A stretch of DNA of 34,186 nt from Desulfobacterales bacterium (GTDB taxonomy: Bacteria > Desulfobacterota > Desulfobulbia > Desulfobulbales > BM004): positions 1-34,186 of the forward strand of contig JAAXQI010000033.1 in the NCBI GenBank assembly GCA_012974315.1, written 5' to 3'. A program made the translations under genes and the position numbers. Of this stretch, positions 10,801 to 19,175 are shown piece after piece. How positions within the stretch are numbered: position 1 is the stretch's first letter; each line of letters starts with the position of its first letter. The notes below the pieces were generated by a model. That model saw nothing but the letters and a program-made list of their open reading frames with translations. It was not told where the DNA came from and did no database searches.

Positions 10801-10984
10801 CCCGTTCCATCTCATAGGGAGTAGCACCACGCCAGGTAGTTGAAACCGTGATTGTCGGCTCCACTACTGTCGGGCTGAGCTGATACGGAAGTGTCTGCAG
10901 GCTGATAATGCCGAAAAGGACCACTAAAATAATGCCGACCAATATGGTAACCGGCTTTTTAATTGAAAAACTGACAATATCCAT
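7850..10984 (-). CDS. RND-family efflux transporter permease (AcrB/MexF-like)
   Basis: 1044-aa ORF. N-terminus MDIVSFSIKKPVTILVGIILVVLFGIISLQTLPYQLSP; TM4 motif AGIAFAVGMLVDNAIVVIENIDRHRKMG with RND Asp residues. Confidence 0.96.
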   Translation of the reverse strand: MDIVSFSIKKPVTILVGIILVVLFGIISLQTLPYQLSPTVVEPTITVSTTWRGATPYEMEREIIEEQEKTLKGIPGLTEMESEAFNGQGSISLTFKLGTNVDDALLRVSNKLNEVASYPEGVDKPIINATGSATSPVIWVILKSGETNPRHIETYRTFFENEIRQHLERVEGVADLFIGSGVFEEMHIVVNPEQLAAYALTVNDVIQAVRSENVNVSAGNMGVGRRDFRIRTTGEFNSEEDIANVVLVSTGEKRVLLADVAEIKRGYSKRQSTVIHNGKGGIAFGIKPEPGTNILAMTERVEAVVQWLNKEKLASREISLEWVYDQRRYINGAINLIKQNIIIGGMLALVVLLVFLRSIRSTLVVATSIPISIIGTFIFMNAMGRNLNVISLAGIAFAVGMLVDNAIVVIENIDRHRKMGKSAYDAVYEGTREVWGAIIASSLTTIAVFLPVVFIQEEAGQLFRDIAIAVVGAVSLSLIVSMTVIPMFSFRLFSVATKKAKKEAGLVVRIGSQFSSFIMGIVSFATRNWATRIGTVGLLIILAAGSVVLLMPQTDYLPQGNRNFVLSILVPPPGLSQQERQDIGEKLFVMAEPHLQKEHDGYPGILNMFFVGRESIMLFGAMATDWDRAAELLPLFKRMIFSVPGMFGISMQAGIFQSRIGRSRTIDVDISGDDLDNIVKAAGVMFGTAKQSMPDTQVRPVPSIELSYPEVKIVPNRERLKANNMSSADLGITLDVLMDGRIIGDFKQEGRKTIDLVLKTADDSIKTPEALYHSLVTTPGGKVVPVSTLADLERTTGMTQIRHLERSRTITLQMTPPLDVPLQAAMEEVEAKIISPVRAMGLLKGLSVRMSGAADKLTETREALKWNFILAAAIAYLLMAALFGNFIYPLIIMLTVPLAGAGGFIGLKLLNLLSSKPQPMDILTMLGFVILIGIVVNNAILIVHQALNNVHNNNMDYREAVLESTRSRLRPIYMSATTSIFGMLPLVLFPGSGSELYRGLGSVILGGLAVSTIFTVFIIPSILVFVIRMEKPKVLTNQPDESSQ

Positions 10985-11047
10985 ACATTAAACCATTCTA
11001 TTTGCTGCTGATTTCGTGAGCAAAAGGCTCAAACCAATATTTACTCG

Positions 11048-12130
11048 TCACGGATTCAGCGTATTGCCTATCCGCACAGACTGACCTTCGCGCAACCTCT
11101 CATTCCCTTTAACAACAACCATATCGCCATCTGCCAAACCTTCTCCTGCAACCCCTACATACATCCCATCGTAACCAGTTACCTGCACAACAACCATTTT
11201 GGCTATTGAATCCTTTGCCAGCCAGATGACATTCTGGCCAAACCTGTCAATGACCGCATCTCTGGGCACCTTGAGTCCTTCTCTTTTTTCAGCAGATGGC
11301 ACCAGTGCCCTTGCCTCCATCCCCTCAATCAGCCCTCTTAAATTTTGCAATCGTATTTTCACATCAAAAGTTCTGGTTGCAACATCACCACTTGGTACAA
11401 AACTGAGAAACTCTCCGATAAATTGTTCGCCATCGCTTTTCACTGTGAGTTTCTTCCCGGGCTGTAAATACTTGAGCATTCCAGCCGGGACATTGACCAC
11501 TATATCGACGCTGCTGTCATCAGCAACTATTGCAACCACGCCACCCTCTTGTACCCACTCTCCAATTTCTGCGTTCTTCTGCATGACAATGGAGTCAAAC
11601 GGGGCACGTATCTTCTTTTTTTTCTTTTCCAGTAAAAGCCTGTCCATGGATGCTTTTATGGACAGAGCCCTGCTTTTCAGCATTTTACTTTTAAAATAAT
11701 ATTCATCATACGATGATTCAGAAACAGAGCCTTCTTTATAGAGAGGTTCCCTTTTTTTGAGCTCTTTTTCAGCCTGCTCCATCTCGACAAGCACCAGTTC
11801 ATAGTCTGCCCGGGTGCCACTGATAACAGTATCCAGAATATCTGCCTCCAGGCTCACGAGTGGTTCGCCTTTTTTGACCCGGTATCCCTCTTCAAAAAAT
11901 ACCTGGTCCACAACGCCCTCAACCTCAGCGGCAAGATTTGATTTGCGGGAATAGTAAACCGTGCCCACAAATTCCACCATGGGCTCAGCTTCACCCCGGG
12001 CAACCTGCGCAACTTCAACCAAAGCAGGTGGAGGACCCTGGGGCTTTGCTTCTGCCTTTGCTCCATTCTCTTCTGCTACGGCAAAACCGATATTGCCAAG
12101 CAATAAAAATATACAGAAAACGAACACCAA
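11048..12130 (-). CDS. RND efflux periplasmic adaptor (membrane fusion protein)
   Basis: 360-aa ORF, probable TTG start. Signal-peptide-like N-terminus, biotinyl-lipoyl-like hairpin (SNLAAEVEGVVDQVFFEEGYRVKKGEPLVSLE), IRAPFDSIVMQKNAEIGEWVQEG. Adjacent to the RND permease. Confidence 0.93.
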   Translation of the reverse strand: MVFVFCIFLLLGNIGFAVAEENGAKAEAKPQGPPPALVEVAQVARGEAEPMVEFVGTVYYSRKSNLAAEVEGVVDQVFFEEGYRVKKGEPLVSLEADILDTVISGTRADYELVLVEMEQAEKELKKREPLYKEGSVSESSYDEYYFKSKMLKSRALSIKASMDRLLLEKKKKKIRAPFDSIVMQKNAEIGEWVQEGGVVAIVADDSSVDIVVNVPAGMLKYLQPGKKLTVKSDGEQFIGEFLSFVPSGDVATRTFDVKIRLQNLRGLIEGMEARALVPSAEKREGLKVPRDAVIDRFGQNVIWLAKDSIAKMVVVQVTGYDGMYVGVAGEGLADGDMVVVKGNERLREGQSVRIGNTLNP

Positions 12131-12219
12131 CTCTCTCTAAAAATCAAAACATATCAACAATAAAGACCAACTGACAAGGAATTTCAGGTGCAATAAAAAA
12201 ATATTAATTCAATGAAACT

Positions 12220-12282
12220 CCCCGCAGCAAGCTACGGGGTATCTCAACAAAGGATATTTCTAATAATAACGCTGCAAGCAGC
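12220..12282. repeat. Two neighbouring palindromes in an intergenic spacer (REP-like)
   Basis: CCCCGCAGC-AA-GCTACGGGG (12220-12239, one mismatch) and GCTGC-AA-GCAGC (12271-12282). Both have an AA loop and each is followed within 4 nt by TAT. Confidence 0.5.
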
Positions 12283-12341
12283 AGAGTATTTACCCAAAGA
12301 GAGAATAAATCCCTGCCTGAAATACCCCCCAGATCACTTAC

Positions 12342-13967
12342 TCACTCCTCTTTAAAAATTCCTGCTGCCTCAAGCATGGCCCAACTTTCCGGATATTGTT
12401 CACTGTCTTTACCGCCAGCCTGACGCAAAATATTCAAGTGTTCAAGAAACCTGTTGGCAAGAACTTTGCCAAGCTGCACCCCTTCCTGGTCAAAGGAGTT
12501 GATATTCCAGATAAAGCCCTGAAAGACGATCTTCGCTTCATAGAGCGCAAGCAGGCCTCCCATAGTATAAGGCGTCAGCTTGTCGGACAGCAGTATTGAA
12601 CTTGGCCTGTTTCCGCCAAAAAAACGATTGGGATTATCATCCTTCCTGCCTGTTGCAAGTGCAAGTGACTGGGCCAGTAGATTGGCAACGAGCTTTTCCT
12701 GTGATGTTGTTCCTTTGAGCAGCAGATCCGACCCAAGCTGGCTTTGCCTGAAACCGATGAATTCTGTCGGAACTACGGTCGTGCCCTGATGGAGAAGTTG
12801 ATAGAAGGCATGCTGGCCATTAGTGCCAGGCTCACCCCATACTATGGGACCCGTGAAACCGGATACCTTCTCGCCGTTTCTGGTCACGGATTTGCCGTTA
12901 CTTTCCATATCACATTGCTGAAGATGAGCGGGGAAACGCAGCAGGGCCTGGCTGTAAGGCAGGACAGCAACCGTCTCATGGCCGAGAAAATTATGGTTCC
13001 ATATTCCCAACAATGCCAGGAGCAAGGCCGGATTCCTTCTAATATCCCTCTCCTCGGCCGCCATGTCCATGTCATTGGCACCCCTCAGCACCTCTATAAA
13101 GGCATCATAGCCGAGCCCAAAACCGAGCATCACTGCCCCTACCATGGACGTGGCACTGTAGCGCCCCCCGATATAATCATACATATAAAAGGACTGCAGA
13201 TATTTCTCAGGGTTGTCCATGGGACTGGACTGACCGGTGATAGCAATAAAGTGTTTTGCAGGATTCAGACCGGCCCCTACAAAAGCTGCCCGAACAATCT
13301 CCTCGTTGGTAAGAGTCTCCAGCGTTGAACCGCTTTTTGACACTACTCCCACAAGGGTTCTGGAAAGATCGAGTTTTCTTAAGACAGCTGCTGCATCGTC
13401 AGGGTCTACATTGGAAATGAAATGGACCCTTCTGTTTTTCAGCGAATATGCGGCAAGAGCAAAATATATGGCACGGGGTCCAAGATCAGAACCGCCGATG
13501 CCGATATTGACATAATCTGTATAGGCCTCTCCCTGTTCATTGACCAGTTGGCCCTTGTCCAGCCCTGCCAGGAATGCCTTGAGCTTTTCCAGCTCTTGCA
13601 TTGCCTGCCCGGTTGCCACAACATGGCACGGAGTTTCATTGAAGATATCCCGACAGGCGGTATGGAGAACCTGCCGTTCCTCACTCTCGTGACCGTCAAT
13701 CCTGTTCATCACAGCTCCACCTTTCATTGCATGAAACTGGTCTAAAGCACCACTCTGGTCAGCAAGCTGCTGCAGTCCATTTATCACAGCATCATCTATG
13801 CGCTGGGTGGAAAAAAGCAGGTCAAATCCTGATCCACTGGATTTATAGGTCTTTATTCTTTCAGGGGATATGGCCCCGGGAGCTGTGAGGTCAAAAGGAT
13901 TTCTGGCCAACTTCGCAAGCTTCTCATAGACCGGAAGCTCATCTAGATTTGTCGTATTCCATGTCAT
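12342..13967 (-). CDS. pgi: Glucose-6-phosphate isomerase
   Basis: 541-aa ORF with VNIGIGGSDLGPRAIYFAL, VVSKSGSTLETLTNE, IGGRYSATSMVGAVMLGF and WNINSFDQEGVQLGK. Confidence 0.97.
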   Translation of the reverse strand: MTWNTTNLDELPVYEKLAKLARNPFDLTAPGAISPERIKTYKSSGSGFDLLFSTQRIDDAVINGLQQLADQSGALDQFHAMKGGAVMNRIDGHESEERQVLHTACRDIFNETPCHVVATGQAMQELEKLKAFLAGLDKGQLVNEQGEAYTDYVNIGIGGSDLGPRAIYFALAAYSLKNRRVHFISNVDPDDAAAVLRKLDLSRTLVGVVSKSGSTLETLTNEEIVRAAFVGAGLNPAKHFIAITGQSSPMDNPEKYLQSFYMYDYIGGRYSATSMVGAVMLGFGLGYDAFIEVLRGANDMDMAAEERDIRRNPALLLALLGIWNHNFLGHETVAVLPYSQALLRFPAHLQQCDMESNGKSVTRNGEKVSGFTGPIVWGEPGTNGQHAFYQLLHQGTTVVPTEFIGFRQSQLGSDLLLKGTTSQEKLVANLLAQSLALATGRKDDNPNRFFGGNRPSSILLSDKLTPYTMGGLLALYEAKIVFQGFIWNINSFDQEGVQLGKVLANRFLEHLNILRQAGGKDSEQYPESWAMLEAAGIFKEE

Positions 13968-14002
13968 AACTCTCCTCCTGGTTTTCAGCCTTTTATAGGA
14001 GA

Positions 14003-14695
14003 TTATTTCCAGGTTTTCGTTGCTGACTGGCAGATGTCTTTCATTTCCATAATTTCTTTTGCATAGTCCTGCTGCCCGAATACCGCTGATCCGGCGACAA
14101 ATATATTCGCTCCGGCTCCGGCCACATCTTTAATGGTTACAGGGCTGACTCCCCCATCAACCTCAATCCCGACCTCAAGACCGCGATCTTCAATCATATT
14201 TTTCAGGGTCTTGATTTTGTTAAGAGAGGACCTGATAAAAGACTGGCCACCAAAGCCCGGATTTACGCTCATAAGCATAACCAGATCAACATCTGCCAGA
14301 ATTTCATCGAGAGTCCCCAGGGGGGTAGCAGGATTCAGGACGGCGCCGGCCTTTTTCCCCAACTCCTTTATTCTGCTTACGGTACGATGCAGGTGAGGGC
14401 AAGCCTCAACATGGACAGTGATCCAGTCTGCCCCCGCCTTGGCAAAATCATCTATGTACCTGTCAGCATCTTCAATCATCAAATGCACATCAAGGGGCAG
14501 GTCCGTGATCTTGCGCACTGAAGCCACCACCAGAGGGCCGATAGTTATATTAGGCACAAAATGGCCATCCATAACATCTATATGAATTATATCAGCGCCT
14601 GCATTTTCAACAGCCCTTATTTCCTCTCCCAGGCGGCTGAAATCTGCTGACAGTATGGATGGCGCCATCATAAATTGTTGCATGCTGTTCATCAT
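14003..14695 (-). CDS. rpe: Ribulose-phosphate 3-epimerase
   Basis: 230-aa ORF with [49 protein letters not shown] and VDGGVSP. Confidence 0.98.
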   Translation of the reverse strand: MMNSMQQFMMAPSILSADFSRLGEEIRAVENAGADIIHIDVMDGHFVPNITIGPLVVASVRKITDLPLDVHLMIEDADRYIDDFAKAGADWITVHVEACPHLHRTVSRIKELGKKAGAVLNPATPLGTLDEILADVDLVMLMSVNPGFGGQSFIRSSLNKIKTLKNMIEDRGLEVGIEVDGGVSPVTIKDVAGAGANIFVAGSAVFGQQDYAKEIMEMKDICQSATKTWK

Positions 14696-14758
14696 CTCCC
14701 CTTTTCTGAAAATTAACCGCTTTTGAACGTTTTTCTCTGAATATGACGGTTGGAGAGT

Positions 14759-17491
14759 TTACTTGCCTGCTTCTCCGGATGTCTCTGTGGTGCTTCCCTC
14801 CGGCTCCTTTGCTTTATCAGCAAGGCCGCCACCGACTGCCACCATAACATAGGCATCAGGCAAAATATATTTCCTTGCCGCCTGGAGTACCTTTGCAGCA
14901 TCAATTTCCTTTATAGCCTGAATATACTTGTTGCCAAAATCCTGGCCCAGATCATACGTCTCATTTAATCCCAGATCCAGGGCCTGGGCGCTATGGGTCT
15001 GCATGGCCAGCTCATACTGGCTGATAAGAATGTTTTTTGCCCTGTTTAATTCTTCCTCGCTCACTTTCTCTTCACGCATAGTATTGAGTTCATGCCAGAC
15101 ACTTTTTATAGCCTGTTCCTTTTTATCAGGGCTGGTTCCTATATAAATTCCAAATGCTCCTGTATCAATCCCGAAAAACGAAAAGGAAGAAAGGCTGTAA
15201 GCCAGGCTCTGCTTATCGCGCAACTCGGTAAAAAGCCTGCCACTCTGTCCCGAAAGGATAGTATCAAGAATCTCAAGGGTAAAGCGGTCCCCATCCTTTA
15301 ACGTTGCACCCAAAAATCCTATAATCAGGTGAACCTGCTCCTTGTCGCGGCTTACCTCCTGAATTTTTTCTTTTGTCAATAGAGATGGGGGCAGAATTTC
15401 TTCCTCGATCTCCTGCTCCACGGAAGTTTGGCTAACCTGCCAGTCGCCGAATAAACGGACGACGAGATCCTTTGTCTCTTCGGCTTTAACATCTCCTGAT
15501 ATGGCAAGAACCAAATGGTCCGGCTGTGCATGTTGCTGGTAAATATTCTTTAAGGCTGCAGGAGTGAAACTCTTGATCGCATCTGCAGACCCGATACTGT
15601 TGAGACCATACGGGTGCCCTTCAAACATCATTCTGTTAAACTCCTGAAAGGCAAATGACGTCAGGGAATCTTCCTGCTGTTTCAGCTGGGCCAGAAGTTC
15701 AGGAAGGATTTTTACCGCCTCCGTGGCATTGAATGCCGGCTCCCGTATGATATCCCGCACCAGATTAAGGCCATCAGGAAAGAAGCGCGCCAAAAAGTCC
15801 GCTTTTATGCCAAACGTGTTCTTGCCGGCAAAACCGGTTATCCCACCTGCCATGTCAGCCACGGCTTCGGCAATCTCATTGGCACTCATATTCAGGGTGC
15901 CCCTGGGCAACAGATCACTGATATAAGAAAAGGCGCCATTCGTGACCGGGCTTTCTGTCCGGATTCCTCCGGGGAAGACAGCCCTGATACCGACAGTGGG
16001 AACTGTATCATCCTCTCGCACCAGCAATGTTATGCCATTTTCCAGTTCAAAACGATGCACGCCGCTTAAATATGTATTCGCCAGCATTGCCTCTGAATCC
16101 CCATGAATTGCTGCATCCTCGGATCTGGCTATGGTTGCTTCGATCTCTTCCCTGCCCGGCTCAAATGTACTGTCTGTCTCCATCAGGAACCCGACATTAA
16201 TAGCTTTTTCAGTAAAATATTTCTGCGCAACCCTCTTAATGTCTTCATGGGTTACGGCGCGAATTTTTTCCAGATATTCGTCTTCTCTCGGATCCCCGGT
16301 CATCATGTCGAATGAACCCAGCACCCGGGCCTGCCCCTCAACCCGCTCCAGGTTAAATACAAAATCGCTTTCCAGGTTGTGCTTGGCCCTTTTCAGCTCT
16401 ACATTTGTTACGGAAAAGTATTTAAACTTGAAGAGCTCTGCCACTGAGGCTTCAAAAGCCTGCAGCATATTCGAACCATCAAGTACTGCCATTATCTCAA
16501 ACATGCCTGGATCCGTGGGGGTAAAGGCAGATGCATTGATACCATACACCAGCTGTTTTTCATCCCGCAGAGACCTGTAAAGCCGCGAGGTTTCTCCATG
16601 GCCGGCAATCTGGGCCAGAACATCAAGAACCGGAGAATCGGGGCTGTCAAATTTTGAAATTGGAATAGCAATCGCTATCTGGGGCTGCATAATATCAGCC
16701 TTAATGGTAAAAAATCTTGCCTCATCCTGCACAGGCTCGGCCACCAGGGGTGCTGTTTCACTTTCGCCCCTGGGCTGGTTGCCCATCAAATCACTGACCC
16801 TGGCAATAACATCCTGCCCCTTAACATCTCCAACAACAACGACCGTTAGATTTTGGGGATAATAATGCTTGCTTATATACTCCAGTATCTTGTCCCGGCT
16901 GAAGCTATTAATGGACTCCTCATTACCAATCACAGGAAGTCGATAAGGGTGACGGGTATAGGCGGTTGCCATCAAATCATGGAACAACCTTATATTGGGC
17001 CGGTCATACCGCATGGAGAGCTCTTCCAGGACAACCTTCTTCTCCCGCTCAAGCTCAACCGGATCAAAAACTGAATGCATGACCGCTTCTGCCAGCACCT
17101 CAAGAGCCATTTCCCAGTGCACTGCTGACAGGGTGGCATGATAGACCGTATTCTCATATGAGGTATAGGCATTGACCTGCCCGCCGACTCCTTCAATGGC
17201 TCCGGCAAGCTCTCCAGGGCCCCGTGTTTCAGTACCTTTAAAGATCATATGTTCTATAAAATGTGTGATGCCGGCCTCGTCTGTATTCTCATACACACTC
17301 CCGGCCTTAACCCAGATCTGCACTGTTGCCACCCTGGTTCCAGGCATCTCCTTCACTAAGACGGTCAAGCCATTATCCAGGGTTGTTTTATGAAGATGCG
17401 GGGCCAGTTCTTCTGCCAAGAGCGGTGAAGTAGACATGATTGCCACCAGTAGGATGTTTAGTAGTATTAATAAATTACGCATTATTTTCAT
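14759..17491 (-). CDS. M16-family zinc peptidase, tandem two-domain form
   Basis: 910-aa ORF with signal-like N-terminus and zinc motif HFIEHMIFKGTETRGPGEL in the first half. The second half is M16-like without an obvious HxxEH. Confidence 0.94.
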   Translation of the reverse strand: MKIMRNLLILLNILLVAIMSTSPLLAEELAPHLHKTTLDNGLTVLVKEMPGTRVATVQIWVKAGSVYENTDEAGITHFIEHMIFKGTETRGPGELAGAIEGVGGQVNAYTSYENTVYHATLSAVHWEMALEVLAEAVMHSVFDPVELEREKKVVLEELSMRYDRPNIRLFHDLMATAYTRHPYRLPVIGNEESINSFSRDKILEYISKHYYPQNLTVVVVGDVKGQDVIARVSDLMGNQPRGESETAPLVAEPVQDEARFFTIKADIMQPQIAIAIPISKFDSPDSPVLDVLAQIAGHGETSRLYRSLRDEKQLVYGINASAFTPTDPGMFEIMAVLDGSNMLQAFEASVAELFKFKYFSVTNVELKRAKHNLESDFVFNLERVEGQARVLGSFDMMTGDPREDEYLEKIRAVTHEDIKRVAQKYFTEKAINVGFLMETDSTFEPGREEIEATIARSEDAAIHGDSEAMLANTYLSGVHRFELENGITLLVREDDTVPTVGIRAVFPGGIRTESPVTNGAFSYISDLLPRGTLNMSANEIAEAVADMAGGITGFAGKNTFGIKADFLARFFPDGLNLVRDIIREPAFNATEAVKILPELLAQLKQQEDSLTSFAFQEFNRMMFEGHPYGLNSIGSADAIKSFTPAALKNIYQQHAQPDHLVLAISGDVKAEETKDLVVRLFGDWQVSQTSVEQEIEEEILPPSLLTKEKIQEVSRDKEQVHLIIGFLGATLKDGDRFTLEILDTILSGQSGRLFTELRDKQSLAYSLSSFSFFGIDTGAFGIYIGTSPDKKEQAIKSVWHELNTMREEKVSEEELNRAKNILISQYELAMQTHSAQALDLGLNETYDLGQDFGNKYIQAIKEIDAAKVLQAARKYILPDAYVMVAVGGGLADKAKEPEGSTTETSGEAGK

Positions 17492-17612
17492 TTTCTCTGC
17501 CGTTATTTTACTGATTTTATTCTTAAATAGTTAACCATACTGCACTTTTCTCTCTGGCGTCAACTATTGAAGTGTTCCTACAATTTCCACACAGCAATAA
17601 CGGTGACGAATA

Positions 17613-18605
17613 TCAGACAGTTCCACAAAGAATGGCGGAATCATTGGGCGCCTGAAAACTGACCCGGTGTATATCCCTGGCACCCGCCTGCCTCAACATA
17701 TCACGTACTTCCTTTGCTGAATAAGAGCGCCCATGATTACTCAAGAGCATATTCATTGAAAAAAGGGCCGGGAAAAGCGGGCCGTCCAGGGTATCATTCA
17801 GGAAAAAATCGTGGATGAGAATCAAGCCGCCCGGCTCCAGCGCTTTCACAGTTTTTTCAATAAGTACCTGGCATTCCTCGAACGAATTACTGTGGAGTAT
17901 CTGCGAAAGCCATGCCACGTCAAAAGGCCCTCCTAATGGATCTGCATTGAAGTCGCCGGCAACAAAAGCAATACGGTCTGCAACTCCAAATCCCTCAGTT
18001 GTCTTTTTGGCAAAAGGGGCAGTTGTTTCGCGGTCATAAATAGTTGCCTTCAACATTGGGTTCGCCAGGCAGAAATGTATGGCATGGGTGCCCGGTCCGC
18101 CGCCGAGATCAAGCAGATGACGCCTTCCCTCCAGGTCAATTGCTGCAGCTATTGTAGGTGCAATAGCCATGGCCAGGTTAAACATGCCCAACTGGAAACT
18201 TTCCCGTTCAATATCTTCACCGTGTGATCTTGTTTCCACAGGCGCCCCATGAAGAACAGCCTCATGCAGCTGGGCCCAACCATCTACTAAATGAAAATGG
18301 TGCATGATTATATAACCAATATAGCCCGGCGCCCCTTTTACCAAACATGAACGGCTGAAATCTGTGTTTCTATAACTATTGTTTTCATGCTCTAAAAGTC
18401 CCATTGCAGTTATCCCATTGAGGAGCATCGCCACGGAGCGCGGTTTTCCCCCGACACTGTCGCTGATATCTTCAACAGTCAGCTGTCCGTCACCAATCAC
18501 TGAAAAAATTTCCAGTTTTACCGCAGCATGGACTGTGCTTGACCTCCAGTAAGCGCTTGAAGTACCTAAAAGCTGCCCGATGTTCCATTCCTGTCCATTC
18601 TCCAT
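17613..18605 (-). CDS. SAM-dependent methyltransferase (O-methyltransferase, HIOMT-like)
   Basis: SAM motif HLLDLGGGPGTHAIHFCLANP, then GPFDVAWLSQILHSN and LEPGGLILIHDFFLNDT. The track ORF extends to 18740, but the ATG at 18605 follows AGGAGA and begins the recognisable domain. Confidence 0.88.
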   Translation of the reverse strand: MENGQEWNIGQLLGTSSAYWRSSTVHAAVKLEIFSVIGDGQLTVEDISDSVGGKPRSVAMLLNGITAMGLLEHENNSYRNTDFSRSCLVKGAPGYIGYIIMHHFHLVDGWAQLHEAVLHGAPVETRSHGEDIERESFQLGMFNLAMAIAPTIAAAIDLEGRRHLLDLGGGPGTHAIHFCLANPMLKATIYDRETTAPFAKKTTEGFGVADRIAFVAGDFNADPLGGPFDVAWLSQILHSNSFEECQVLIEKTVKALEPGGLILIHDFFLNDTLDGPLFPALFSMNMLLSNHGRSYSAKEVRDMLRQAGARDIHRVSFQAPNDSAILCGTV

Positions 18606-18903
18606 GGTTTTCTCCTGTGTCAAAACCTGCTTTGTTTTATAGCAAACCGGCGGTTTCTTTTTTTGCCTCAATAGGGCATAATACAAGATGTATAAGCCAT
18701 GACTCAAAAATATAGCCGCATACTGCTCATCACAGAACAAATATTCAATAAATATTGTATATGAAAGTCTGCTTGACTCGCTGCTTTACTGAAGTGTAAA
18801 CATTGTAATACGTTAATGAATATGAGCAACCCCAAACGATTACATCAAAAGCTGAACACATATAAAAAAGCTTGAGTTGCTCTAAAATCTGCCAGGAAAT
18901 AGC

Positions 18904-19137
18904 GTGTTAGTTATCCGTTGTGCAGCCTGCAAAAATAAACTATGGAAGTATGACAAGATCGGCCCGGGAGAGGTTTTGCGCTGTCATAAGGCAAGAATTA
19001 CCAGAAAATATACCTTTACAGCCCGGGATCAAAAGATACAATGCAATTGCGGCAAAGATATTGGCATAGACAAAGGTTCATTTATCAAAATGATCAGTAA
19101 GGCCTTTACATACTCCGGCACGAAGAGAAGCAGTTAA
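18904..19137 (+). CDS. Small zinc-ribbon-like protein
   Basis: 77-aa ORF, GTG start preceded by AGGA. CxxC (CAAC) near the N-terminus and CNC(G) distally: IRCAACKNKLWKYDKIGPGEVLRCHKARI...IQCNCGKDIGIDKGSFIKM. Confidence 0.7.
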   Translation: MLVIRCAACKNKLWKYDKIGPGEVLRCHKARITRKYTFTARDQKIQCNCGKDIGIDKGSFIKMISKAFTYSGTKRSS

Positions 19138-19175
19138 ACTACTCCAGGTTTGCACGTTATAAGCAAGACTCGCAT

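Noticed and set aside
10067-10843. 258-aa plus-strand ORF
   Set aside because: Antisense to the RND permease; no family signature.
7850-12130. RND pump as a novel system linked to the dsr operon
   Set aside because: Ordinary permease-adaptor pair with its own spacer; adjacency alone does not support a link to sulfite reduction.
12744-13328. 194-aa plus-strand ORF
   Set aside because: Antisense to pgi; no family signature.
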